In this document: in pieces, positions 1 to 6,593 of the stretch
Layout: every line of letters starts with the position of its first letter
How positions within the stretch are numbered: the first letter of the stretch is position 1
DNA from: UBA6522 sp036231525
Lineage (GTDB): Bacteria > Pseudomonadota > Gammaproteobacteria > Steroidobacterales > Rariloculaceae
NCBI GenBank assembly: GCA_036231525.1
Contig: JAZAGZ010000035.1
Span: 1 to 9,253, forward strand
DNA: 9,253 bases
Direction: 5' to 3'
Program-made: the position numbers and the translations under genes
The notes under the pieces: model-generated
What the model saw: the letters and a program-made list of their open reading frames with translations, nothing else
The model's database searches: none
What the model was told of the DNA's origin: nothing

Positions 1-477
1 CTCAAGAAAGTTAGGGGATCCCTTGCCATCCTCTGGGTTGAGTCGCAAAACAGGCAGAATGGACAAGTCAACATCATCTCCCTTCATGATGACTTCTTTG
101 CACGGTGCCTCACTGGAATCGACATAAACGGGCGCCACTCCACCCGACTTTAAAATCCCCATCATCTTGGCCGCCACATTGGGCAACATGTTGGCGTCCG
201 CCTCAACACCATGTGCAGCCGCCATGCGCTTACTAGTGAGGCCGACCGAATTAGCGAGCACCGGTATATCAAAGCCTTTGGGTTTCTCAAACAAGATCGG
301 TGTGTCGATACCTTTATAGTCAGCTCTGGCGATAAACGCTCCCATATCATCAAGCGTGTCCACTTCAAACGGTACCCGAAGTAACTCGCCTTTTTTATCC
401 AGGTCATCCATAAACCCACGAAAATCCAGTGCGCCCGTTGTCTGGCCCTTTTTTTGTCTGATATTAACTGCACTCAT
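1..477 (-). CDS. ubiD: UbiD-family decarboxylase, N-terminal part (truncated by window edge)
   Basis: The first 159 residues of a UbiD-type decarboxylase are present; the frame is still open at base 1. Family enzymes are usually about 450-500 residues and (de)carboxylate aromatic or alpha,beta-unsaturated acids using prenylated FMN. Visible family features are the N-terminal DFRGFMDDLDKKGELLRV segment (about residues 18-35), a PILFEKPKGFDIPVLAN segment (about 61-77) and the PCKEVIMKGDDVDLSILPV segment (about 128-146), all typical of the UbiD N-terminal domain. The catalytic Glu-Arg-Glu residues lie further downstream and are not visible, so activity and substrate class are unknown. The ATG at 477-475 is preceded by AAGGAG at good spacing. 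It overlaps the ubiX stop codon by one base (TGATG), which implies translational coupling with the gene that supplies its cofactor. Known from the family: UbiD needs UbiX-made cofactor. Inferred: this copy acts in catabolism rather than ubiquinone synthesis, given the neighbouring catabolic genes. Confidence 0.9.
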   Translation of the reverse strand, partial: MSAVNIRQKKGQTTGALDFRGFMDDLDKKGELLRVPFEVDTLDDMGAFIARADYKGIDTPILFEKPKGFDIPVLANSVGLTSKRMAAAHGVEADANMLPNVAAKMMGILKSGGVAPVYVDSSEAPCKEVIMKGDDVDLSILPVLRLNPEDGKGSPNFLE

Positions 478-1061
478 CACAAGCTCCTTGTCTTTATTTT
501 CATTCCAGGCCAACGCTGAACAATATCAACATTAACATCGTACAGATCTAGTACCCGACCCACCGAATGGTTGATGATATCGTCAACCGTGTCAGGGCTA
601 TTATAGAAAGCGGGTATTGGTGGTGCTATGACAACCCCCATTTGGGCTGCTTCATACAACAACTTGCAGTGGCCAATGTGAAGCGGGGTTTCACGAGGCA
701 TCAGCACCAACCTCCGTTGTTCCTTTAGCACTACGTCCGCCGCTCGAATAAGTAGATTACTGGAACTGGAATTCACAATCCCCGACAACGTCTTCATGGA
801 ACATGGTGCCACGATCATACCATCTGTATGAAAAGACCCGCTCGAGATACTGGCCGCCAGGTCATTGCTCCGATGCACAACATCGGCTAAGGCCTCAACT
901 TCTTTGACCGCGTACTCCGTTTCTATGCCGACATTCATTTTGCCGGTCTCAGACATCACGAGATGCGTCTCAATACTCTCTTGAGCATGAAGTAATTCAA
1001 TCAGGCGGATTCCGTAAATAGCACCACTGGCCCCTGAAATCCCCACGATCAATCTTCGCAC
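477..1061 (-). CDS. ubiX: UbiX/Pad1-type flavin prenyltransferase
   Basis: The 194-residue protein matches the usual length and motif order of UbiX, which attaches a dimethylallyl group to FMN to make the prenylated cofactor used by UbiD enzymes in the cytoplasm. Seen in the sequence: the nucleotide-binding GASGA (10-14) after a hydrophobic first strand, SGSF (74-77), APCSM (85-89), NLLIRAADVVLKE (102-114, with the conserved Arg106 and Lys113), RETP (123-126, Glu124), PAFY (150-153) and a C-terminal RVLD (169-172) followed by RW (183-184). These correspond to family residues that bind FMN and the prenyl phosphate. Start is GTG at 1061-1059, chosen because it gives the canonical RRLIVGISGASGA start; AGAGGG lies nine bases upstream. 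One oddity is the serine-rich NSSSSNLL stretch (97-104), where many relatives have a Gly/Ala-containing sequence. The gene starts only 38 bases after the tRNA-Arg end and is coupled to ubiD by a one-base overlap. Confidence 0.93.
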   Translation of the reverse strand: MRRLIVGISGASGAIYGIRLIELLHAQESIETHLVMSETGKMNVGIETEYAVKEVEALADVVHRSNDLAASISSGSFHTDGMIVAPCSMKTLSGIVNSSSSNLLIRAADVVLKEQRRLVLMPRETPLHIGHCKLLYEAAQMGVVIAPPIPAFYNSPDTVDDIINHSVGRVLDLYDVNVDIVQRWPGMKIKTRSL

Positions 1062-1099
1062 TTTAAAATACCCTCTTTATATATTTCCTGACAGCTTGT

Positions 1100-1176
1100 T
1101 GGCGCGCCCGGAGAGATTCGAACTCCCGACCACCTGGTTCGAAGCCAGGTACTCTATCCAGCTGAGCTACGGGCGC
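1100..1176 (-). tRNA. tRNA-Arg, anticodon TCG, with encoded CCA
   Basis: Read on the minus strand, the 77 bases fold into a full cloverleaf. The acceptor stem GCGCCCG (1176-1170) pairs with CGGGCGC (1110-1104), followed by discriminator G and a genome-encoded CCA (1102-1100). The D arm is GCTC/GAGT, the anticodon stem CCTGG/CCAGG, and the T arm GGGAG/CTCTC around TTCGAAT, with one G-U pair. The seven-base anticodon loop CTTCGAA gives anticodon TCG (1142-1140), which reads the arginine codon CGA and possibly other CGN codons. It sits between the ABC ATPase gene and ubiX on the same strand. No U-rich terminator follows it, so the ubiXD transcript may begin at or upstream of the tRNA and be processed. 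Confidence 0.97.
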
Positions 1177-1326
1177 GAAAACCATGATTCTTCTGAAGGC
1201 TATCGTAACCGAAACTAAAGCCCATGCGTGCCATTAACGCTTTTTCTCGGTTCCAACCAATTTTTAAAGTCATTGGCATTTTTCCATCAGGACGCAAATC
1301 TGTACTTATGCAATACCAGAACTACC

Positions 1327-2112
1327 TCAGCCAACGCCCATCAACTCACTGAGTTGGGCAGAGTATTGACCGAACTCCGGCGTATTACGGATACTTAGAC
1401 CCTCGCGCGGACGCGGCAGAGTAATAGGTACTTCCTCTATGATACGGCCAGGTCGCTCAGACATCACCAGAACTCGGTCCGCCAGAAAGACTGCTTCGGA
1501 GATACTGTGAGTAATAAAGACCACCGTCTTTTGGTGCAATCGCCAGATCCGCAGCAACTCGATGTTCAGTCGATCGCGGGTCAGTGCATCTAGAGCACCA
1601 AAGGGCTCGTCCATGAGAAGGACAGGTGGATTACGAATCAGCGCCTGCCCAATCGCAACCCGCTGCCGCATGCCGCCAGATAATTCATGGGGATAAGACT
1701 TTTCAAAACCATTGAGCCCTAGCATCTTGATCATCGCAACGACTTTTTCGCGAATCTTGTCATCCGGCAGTTTTTGCAGCTCCACCCCCAACCGCATATT
1801 ACCTTCAACGGTGCGCCAGGACAGCAGATTAGTACTCTGAAAGACAATGCCAACATCGTCCTTCGGCTCCCTAGCGGAATGTCCGAGAACGGTGACCGTG
1901 CCATCATTGTAAGGGATGAGCCCACCAATGATTCGCAACATGGTGCTCTTGCCACATCCACTAGGTCCCAATACCGCCACAAATTCACGATCATGAATCT
2001 GGCAACTGACGCCTTCAAGCGCTCTAATTTCTCCGTTTCTCCCGAAACTCTTTCCAACTGCGTCAAGGGAAATTACTACTTCACCAGCCGGTTTAGTGCT
2101 GTCTACTCTCAC
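1327..2112 (-). CDS. ABC transporter ATP-binding protein, SsuB/TauB (nitrate/sulfonate/taurine-type) family
   Basis: A 261-residue cytoplasmic ATPase that would power the importer whose binding protein and permease are encoded at 5535-7869. Motifs are complete: Walker A GPSGCGKST (49-57), Q-loop Gln92, signature LSGGMRQR (144-151), Walker B VLLMDEP (164-170) with catalytic Glu169, D-loop GALD (172-175) and switch His202. FQSTNLLSWRTVEGN (91-105) and the TLPRPR element near residue 231 are characteristic of the nitrate/sulfonate/taurine importer ATPases. Start is GTG at 2112-2110 with AAGGGAG five bases upstream. The ribosome-binding site overlaps a palindromic cluster (2122-2148). The DUF1116 gene ends 83 bases upstream on the same strand, so the two probably share a transcript. 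The odd point is location: this is the only ATPase in the window and it is on the strand opposite its probable partners. Substrate cannot be deduced, since this subfamily serves sulfonates, nitrate, thiamine precursors and aromatic acids. Confidence 0.95.
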   Translation of the reverse strand: MRVDSTKPAGEVVISLDAVGKSFGRNGEIRALEGVSCQIHDREFVAVLGPSGCGKSTMLRIIGGLIPYNDGTVTVLGHSAREPKDDVGIVFQSTNLLSWRTVEGNMRLGVELQKLPDDKIREKVVAMIKMLGLNGFEKSYPHELSGGMRQRVAIGQALIRNPPVLLMDEPFGALDALTRDRLNIELLRIWRLHQKTVVFITHSISEAVFLADRVLVMSERPGRIIEEVPITLPRPREGLSIRNTPEFGQYSAQLSELMGVG

Positions 2113-2121
2113 TCAATCTCC

Positions 2122-2148
2122 CTTACTTGATATAAGTAAGTATTACTT
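2122..2148. promoter_or_regulatory. Palindromic AAGTA/TACTT cluster over the RBS of the ABC ATPase gene
   Basis: CTTACTT (2122-2128) and AAGTAAG (2134-2140) form a perfect 7-base inverted repeat around a 5-base spacer. An overlapping second palindrome, AAGTA-T-TACTT, spans 2138-2148. On the minus-strand mRNA the first repeat would form a small hairpin that takes in the first bases of the Shine-Dalgarno sequence (2124-2118) of the ATPase gene. It could be a protein operator or a translation-modulating hairpin; the sequence does not decide between them, and an AT-rich chance palindrome remains possible. Confidence 0.3.
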
Positions 2149-2195
2149 TCCTATTCACCGCACTCTAACACTCGGCTATCTAGCAAGTGATACAT

Positions 2196-3479
2196 TTAGG
2201 CATTAATTTTTTTGTCGACGTACTCTAGTGCTGCAGCAAAGCACTGCAGAGGCACACGGCCAAAACCTGCCCCGATTTGTCCCGCGCCTGCATTCCGATG
2301 TGCGATTCCCGTGCTGAACACTGGTTCTATGGAATGCCGAACCACGAGCTCCGTATCAATGCCCAACGGCACCCCGCGAAAATTGAGTGCTGGAAGAGTG
2401 AATTCAGGATGCTCGACGGTAGTGATGGCATACATGCCTTCGGATATCTTAGTTGCGTCTTCGAATGTTCCACCGACATAGCGGGCCAGCGCCGGTGCTG
2501 CAGCCATGGCAAAGGCACCAAGACCCATGGTTTCAATAATCTCGCTGTCGCCGATGACACTAGTGGCGTCTGTCAATTTAAAGCCCTTAAAGTATTGCCC
2601 CCTAACCTCCGGAACCGGAGCAGTGAACCACTCCTCGCCTGCGCCGCTGATTTTGATACCGAAACGTACACCGTTAGTACACATGCAAGTCACAATCGTC
2701 GAATTAGAAACGTCTTTAGCAGCCTCCATCGTTGCCTTGCATGCAGCCATTGCCAACGGAAGAAAGAAAATTTCGTTCTCCGCCAAGGTGCGCATCACAA
2801 GCATAATCTCCTCCGGCGAGTGACCACTGCCACATAGATGGGGAGCGATAATGCTCGCAAACAACGCAGACGCAGCCTTTTGACGGCTGTGTCCTTCATC
2901 ACCCATGTGCAGCGCTTGACTCAGAATTGCAAAGAGATCAATTCCGCCCGATGCCCTCACTGCTGTACCCAGAATCCGGGCGAGCTCCCCTTCTATCCAC
3001 CCCAGATGCTCCAATGTTTGTGCATCGTTCGACCCGTAACGTAGCGCCTTACCCCTGCCCTCATTCAACGCTGTCAACGCAACCGTACCAGCAACCCGAT
3101 TTTCAACCACGAAAACTGGCGTGCGCCGAGTGATCACGCCGGCATACGTTGCGGCAACCTGATGATCGCTCGCGGATAGAAGATTGAGCGATCCGGACCT
3201 GCTCAGTAACTCCGCTTCTTGTAGATCTGCTACCAAACCCGTATGGACCAATGCCCCCAGAATCGAGCCTTTTAGAACATCTGTCGCCTCATCCCACCCA
3301 CTCAATGGTGGACCGGCATGCAGAACGTCATATTGCCCGAGTTCAGGGAGGATCTCGCCCACCTGTTTAATATCGACTAGAAAGGGTTTAGAGTCGATTA
3401 TGCGTTGGGCAGCTAGAGCATTAACATGATCCCGATTTGGGTTGCTGGGCTGCCCGTCGCTAGGCGGCGGCACGTTCAT
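2196..3479 (-). CDS. DUF1116 family protein (AllG/YlbE/YahG-like)
   Basis: A soluble 427-residue protein that I recognise as a DUF1116 member from overall resemblance: the DVLHAGPPL segment (about residues 50-58), GALVHTGL (about 74-81), a central ALHMGDEGHSRQKAAS segment (about 189-204), CTNGVRFGIKISG (about 267-279) and the C-terminal GIAHRNAGAGQIGAGFGRVP (about 391-410). Length fits the family. E. coli relatives are YahG and YlbE; YlbE (AllG), together with FdrA (AllF) and YlbF (AllH), has been reported to form oxamate carbamoyltransferase, which releases carbamoyl phosphate during allantoin use. No FdrA- or YlbF-like partner lies in this window, so that activity is only a suggestion here. 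The ATG at 3479 has no convincing Shine-Dalgarno, so the start is tentative and could be internal, since the first 18 or so residues look poorly structured. It is divergent from the DapA-like gene and upstream of the ABC ATPase on the same strand. No signal peptide or membrane segment is visible. Confidence 0.83.
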   Translation of the reverse strand: MNVPPPSDGQPSNPNRDHVNALAAQRIIDSKPFLVDIKQVGEILPELGQYDVLHAGPPLSGWDEATDVLKGSILGALVHTGLVADLQEAELLSRSGSLNLLSASDHQVAATYAGVITRRTPVFVVENRVAGTVALTALNEGRGKALRYGSNDAQTLEHLGWIEGELARILGTAVRASGGIDLFAILSQALHMGDEGHSRQKAASALFASIIAPHLCGSGHSPEEIMLVMRTLAENEIFFLPLAMAACKATMEAAKDVSNSTIVTCMCTNGVRFGIKISGAGEEWFTAPVPEVRGQYFKGFKLTDATSVIGDSEIIETMGLGAFAMAAAPALARYVGGTFEDATKISEGMYAITTVEHPEFTLPALNFRGVPLGIDTELVVRHSIEPVFSTGIAHRNAGAGQIGAGFGRVPLQCFAAALEYVDKKINA

Positions 3480-3523
3480 ACTAGAACGTTACGACATAAC
3501 CCTGATAGATAGAAGACCAAAAT

Positions 3524-3552
3524 AGACTCTCTTCCGACGGAACATATACAAT
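3524..3552 (+). promoter_or_regulatory. Candidate sigma-70-type promoter for the rightward catabolic operon
   Basis: TAGACT (3524-3529; 4 of 6 matches to TTGACA) and TACAAT (3547-3552; 5 of 6 matches to TATAAT) are separated by 17 bases, the preferred spacing. This is the best promoter-like pair in the 155-base divergent intergenic region and would start transcription near 3559, about 75 bases before the DapA-like gene. It was found by eye only. Confidence 0.38.
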
Positions 3553-3580
3553 CCACCCACAACAACGGATGACAGCATAT

Positions 3581-3607
3581 GCGTCCAACCTATCTGACCA
3601 CGGACGC
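3581..3607. promoter_or_regulatory. Inverted repeat in the leader of the rightward operon
   Basis: GCGTCC (3581-3586) is repeated inverted as GGACGC (3602-3607) around 15 bases. It lies downstream of the candidate promoter and 13 bases before the GGAGG ribosome-binding site (3620-3624). An 8-base palindrome CGATATCG (3612-3619) follows at once. Position suits an operator or a leader hairpin, but the arms are short and chance occurrence is quite possible. Confidence 0.22.
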
Positions 3608-3634
3608 GAATCGATATCGGGAGGAAACGGCTAA

Positions 3635-4549
3635 ATGTCACAGAATTTCCATGGAATCATCCCTGCGGTGGCAACCCCATTCGATGAGCGCTTTGCAGTC
3701 GATAAAGCAACCCTTAGGGAGCTAATCGAGTGGTATCTGGCGAGCGGCGTGCACGGCATTTCCGTATGCGGTTCACAGGGAGAGTTTTTTTCTCTAAATC
3801 ACGATGAACAAATTAGCATCATCGAAACGGCAGTACGCACTGTGGACGGACGTGTCCCAATCTACGCAGGTACCGGCGCAGTTACGACGCAGGAATCGAT
3901 CCAGCTGACCAAAGCAGCGGAGAAAATCGGTGCCGATATTTCCCTAGTCATTACGCCTTACTTTCTCAGCCCATCAGCGGACGAATTAGTTATGCACTAC
4001 AGGGAGATCACCAAATCCACCAAACTACCTGTGATGATTTATAACAATCCGCCCCGCACCGGCGTCAATGTTACACCCACCATCTATCGGCGATGCCTCG
4101 AAGACGCTAATGTCGTCGGCATCAAGGACAGTAGCGGTGATATTACCCAAATTTGTGAATACATTGAGGCGGGTGCACAGAAAAAACTCCTATTCGCCGG
4201 TCGCGACACAGTGATTTTGTCTACCGTTCTCCACGGTGGATCGGGCGCTATATCACCAGCCGCAAACGTATTCCCTAGCCTTGTGGTCCGGCTTTACAAC
4301 GCGATTCGTGAAAATAATATTGAGGAGGCGGGCCGGCTCCACGATATCTTGCTACCGTTGCGGAAGGCTTGGGCCCTAGGTTCATTCCCAGTTGTGATCA
4401 AAGAAGCGATGAGCTTAGTCGGGCGAAGCGCTGGGCCAACACGACCCCCAATACAAGCGTTGGGGCCGGACGCCAAGGCAAAGCTCACGAAGGTCATCAC
4501 TACAATACAGGCGGCGGATGAAGCTGCTCAAGACAACATTGCAGCATAA
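3635..4549 (+). CDS. DapA/N-acetylneuraminate lyase superfamily aldolase (dihydrodipicolinate synthase-like)
   Basis: A 304-residue class I aldolase of the DapA/NAL TIM-barrel superfamily, close to the usual length of about 290-310. Members form a Schiff base with a pyruvate-type substrate and add or remove an aldehyde. The Schiff-base lysine is Lys164 in GIKDSSGD, the catalytic tyrosine Tyr136 in YNNPPRTG, and the carboxylate-binding arginine Arg141. The substrate loop reads GSQGE (46-50), where true dihydrodipicolinate synthase has GTTGE. That loss of the threonine pair, together with the catabolic neighbours, argues against a lysine-biosynthesis role. Relatives include hydratase-aldolases of aromatic degradation (NahE, PhdJ types) and sugar-acid lyases or dehydratases; which one applies here is open. 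ATG at 3635 follows GGAGG at ten bases. It is the first gene of the rightward operon, 12 bases before the FAH-family gene. Confidence 0.92.
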   Translation: MSQNFHGIIPAVATPFDERFAVDKATLRELIEWYLASGVHGISVCGSQGEFFSLNHDEQISIIETAVRTVDGRVPIYAGTGAVTTQESIQLTKAAEKIGADISLVITPYFLSPSADELVMHYREITKSTKLPVMIYNNPPRTGVNVTPTIYRRCLEDANVVGIKDSSGDITQICEYIEAGAQKKLLFAGRDTVILSTVLHGGSGAISPAANVFPSLVVRLYNAIRENNIEEAGRLHDILLPLRKAWALGSFPVVIKEAMSLVGRSAGPTRPPIQALGPDAKAKLTKVITTIQAADEAAQDNIAA

Positions 4550-4561
4550 AGGTAGGGCCTA

Positions 4562-5503
4562 ATGGTTTGGTTCGCACTTGGTACCTACTACGGCGCCTCA
4601 GAAAAAAAATCCGCTTTGGTGTTGGATGATAACGTGTACGACCTCGTTGAGGCGTACCGCGTGATCTATCCTAAAGAATCGGGAGGCACCACCTGGATTA
4701 CCGGCGGGACGGACGGGATTATGCGTGACTGGAACAATGTGGAGAGTGAGGTACAAGCATTAGCGGAAGCAGTGGCAAAGTGGGAAGACACAGAAATATT
4801 AGCGCCGCTGGCAGATGGGGGGAAAAAACTCGCCGCCCCGATCCAGCCCGAGAGAATCTTCGGTGCTGCCGCGAACTACGTAGAACATGCCAACGAAATG
4901 GGCACCGTTCTGGCAACCAAGGCCGAAAGCAATCCGTATGTCTTTCTGAAAGCAGACTCCAGTACCATTGGCCCCGGGGACACCGTATGTCTACCCAAGC
5001 AGTCCAAAATGGTGGATTGGGAAATTGAACTTGCCGTGATAATCGGCCGCCAATGCCGTCACGTCGATACGGAGTCGGCGCTCGACTATGTGGCGGGCTA
5101 CTCTGTGATCAATGACATCACCGCAAGAGACCTGAATGTGCGTGCGGATTATCCCTTCAAGTTCGATTGGTTTCAGGGTAAGAGCTTCGATACCTTTGCG
5201 CCCCTTGGCCCTTGGATTGTCCCCGCGTCATGTATCAACGATCCCCAAACATTGAGCCTAGTCTTGTCGATAAATGATGAGGTCATGCAAGATTCCTCTA
5301 CCGATGAGATGATCTATACCGTGCGTGAGCAGATTGCTTACTTATCGAGCATCCTGACACTACGACCGGGCGATGTACTCGCAACCGGTACGCCTACAGG
5401 CGTTGGTATGGCCCGTGGTATCTTCCTAAAACCGGGCGATGTGATCACTGCTTCAATCGAAAACATTGGTACTCTGAGCAATCCGGTTGCAGCGCAAACC
5501 TAG
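4562..5503 (+). CDS. Fumarylacetoacetate hydrolase (FAH) family protein
   Basis: A 313-residue soluble protein of the FAH superfamily, which uses a divalent metal to hydrolyse or decarboxylate beta-diketo or 2-oxo acids at the end of aromatic breakdown. The catalytic C-terminal domain begins near residue 95 (PERIFGAAANYVEHA, with His109). It shows FLKADSSTIGPGD (128-140), the metal ligands Glu154, Glu156 (DWEIELAVIIG) and Asp185 (VINDITARD), the lysine Lys207 in QGKSFDTFAPLGPW and the terminal GTPTGVG loop (276-282). The first 90 or so residues form the usual variable N-terminal domain. Start ATG at 4562 follows an AGGTAGGG ribosome-binding site only 12 bases after the aldolase stop, so the two are co-transcribed. 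The family also includes oxaloacetate decarboxylases, acylpyruvases, 2-keto-3-deoxy sugar acid enzymes and ureidoglycolate lyase-like members; I cannot choose among them. Confidence 0.95.
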   Translation: MVWFALGTYYGASEKKSALVLDDNVYDLVEAYRVIYPKESGGTTWITGGTDGIMRDWNNVESEVQALAEAVAKWEDTEILAPLADGGKKLAAPIQPERIFGAAANYVEHANEMGTVLATKAESNPYVFLKADSSTIGPGDTVCLPKQSKMVDWEIELAVIIGRQCRHVDTESALDYVAGYSVINDITARDLNVRADYPFKFDWFQGKSFDTFAPLGPWIVPASCINDPQTLSLVLSINDEVMQDSSTDEMIYTVREQIAYLSSILTLRPGDVLATGTPTGVGMARGIFLKPGDVITASIENIGTLSNPVAAQT

Positions 5504-5534
5504 CCCTGACCTTATGTTGAGGGGCAGACAATTA

Positions 5535-6593
5535 ATGAGCTATCAAAAGCCTACAGATGCAAGTACAAGAGGGGCTGCCCTGATCGGTGCTTTCTTCCTC
5601 CTGATCATTTTCACGTCTTTTAGCTCCACTATCACCCATGGGGCCGATGCAGTGAGTTTTAATTTGGCATGGGTGCCACAAGGAAGCACCAGTGGCGTGC
5701 TCGTCGCGATCGAGAATGGTTATTACGAAGAAGTCAATCTCGAGGTTACTGCGGTTCGTGGCTACGGCGGCAACCGCACGATCAACGAGCTCGATCAAGG
5801 GTTATTCGATTTTGCTTATGGCAATCCCATCGGCATCATCCTCAACCGTGCCAATGGCGGCCACACTCGACTGATCGGCGTTATTAACGACGTCTGGCCG
5901 GCCGGGTTGTGCTACGTCGAGCAGGAGCGGCAACCGCGTACCATCGAAGACCTTCAAGGTTTGACAGCTATTGGTGGGGCCTTTTCACCAGTCCATGAGT
6001 TGGTGCCGATTTGGCTCGAAAAAAATGGTTTTCCACGGGATCACATCAACCTCGTTCGTGTTCAGCCCGATGTAATTGTGGCCTCACTCACCCAGGGCCG
6101 TGCCGAGCTGGCTGAGTGCTGGCGCGGCAGCGATATGCCCTTGATTAAAAAGCAGGCGGCTGCTCTCGGTAAAACCGTCGGCTGGCTCGAATACCGCAAA
6201 TTCAACCTAGATATTTACAGCAACGGCCTTGCTACCTCTGAGCAGATGATCACTGAACGGCCGGAGGTGGTGCGCCGGTTTGTCCAAGCCACATACCGAG
6301 GCTACCAATTTTTGGTTGACTACCCTGAAAAGGCAGCCGATATAGTACATGGCCGATACCCCCTGTTAGATCGTGACATCTTGTTAGGACAGATCGAGGA
6401 CATCAATGAATTGATCATAGGCCCCGATTTGGCAGAGCGCGGGCTCGGGTGGATTCGAGCTGATAAGATGGCACGCACGGTAGAATTGGTTACTGAGGCT
6501 TATGACGTTGGGGACACCGTGCAAACGGCTGACATTTTTACAAACCAGTTTCTAGAGACAGTAGACGAATTCTCTAGAGAGGATATTCGCTAA
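5535..6593 (+). CDS. ABC transporter substrate-binding protein, NMT1/THI5-like (SsuA/TauA type)
   Basis: A secreted binding protein of 352 residues that would capture the substrate in the periplasm for the importer formed with the permease at 7123-7869 and the ATPase at 1327-2112. A Sec signal peptide is evident: a short polar n-region with Arg12, a hydrophobic core at about 14-30, and a likely cleavage after HGA near residue 37. The mature part opens with VSFNLAWVPQGSTSGVLVAI, then the GYYEEVNLEVTAVRG element and a DFAYGN segment, typical of the NMT1/SsuA fold, with the second lobe near SLTQGRAELAECW. I chose the ATG at 5535 because GAGGGG lies about ten bases upstream and it gives a proper signal peptide. 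An in-frame ATG at 5487 would overlap the FAH gene by 17 bases and add a polar 16-residue tail before the signal. The stop overlaps the next start (TAATG). The ligand is not predictable. Confidence 0.92.
   Translation: MSYQKPTDASTRGAALIGAFFLLIIFTSFSSTITHGADAVSFNLAWVPQGSTSGVLVAIENGYYEEVNLEVTAVRGYGGNRTINELDQGLFDFAYGNPIGIILNRANGGHTRLIGVINDVWPAGLCYVEQERQPRTIEDLQGLTAIGGAFSPVHELVPIWLEKNGFPRDHINLVRVQPDVIVASLTQGRAELAECWRGSDMPLIKKQAAALGKTVGWLEYRKFNLDIYSNGLATSEQMITERPEVVRRFVQATYRGYQFLVDYPEKAADIVHGRYPLLDRDILLGQIEDINELIIGPDLAERGLGWIRADKMARTVELVTEAYDVGDTVQTADIFTNQFLETVDEFSREDIR

Noticed and set aside
162..473. A 103-residue minus-strand reading frame
   Set aside because: It is a shadow frame. The frame beginning at 477 on the same strand encodes an unmistakable UbiD N-terminus over the same bases.
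1100..1176. tRNA 3' end as an attachment site of an integrated element
   Set aside because: No second copy of the tRNA 3' end, no integrase and no phage or conjugation gene was seen in the window.
2212..2255. GTGCT/AGCAC and repeated CTGCAG motifs near the end of the DUF1116 gene
   Set aside because: They lie inside the coding sequence and are short enough to be explained by codon choice.
2212..3429. Several plus-strand reading frames of 68-186 residues antisense to the DUF1116 gene
   Set aside because: Low-complexity, Cys/Arg/Ser-rich translations with no family features or ribosome-binding sites; the opposite strand carries a full-length family protein.
3635..4549. Housekeeping dihydrodipicolinate synthase (dapA) for lysine synthesis
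   Set aside because: The GTTGE loop is replaced by GSQGE and the gene leads a catabolic and transport operon.
5487..5534. Upstream ATG for the substrate-binding protein
   Set aside because: It would overlap the FAH gene by 17 bases, lacks a good ribosome-binding site and puts a polar extension before the signal peptide; the ATG at 5535 has GAGGGG at suitable spacing.
5535..6593. 4,5-dihydroxyphthalate decarboxylase-like enzyme of the same fold
   Set aside because: That enzyme shares the NMT1-like fold, but this protein has a clear signal peptide and lies next to a cognate permease gene, so a binding protein is the simpler reading.
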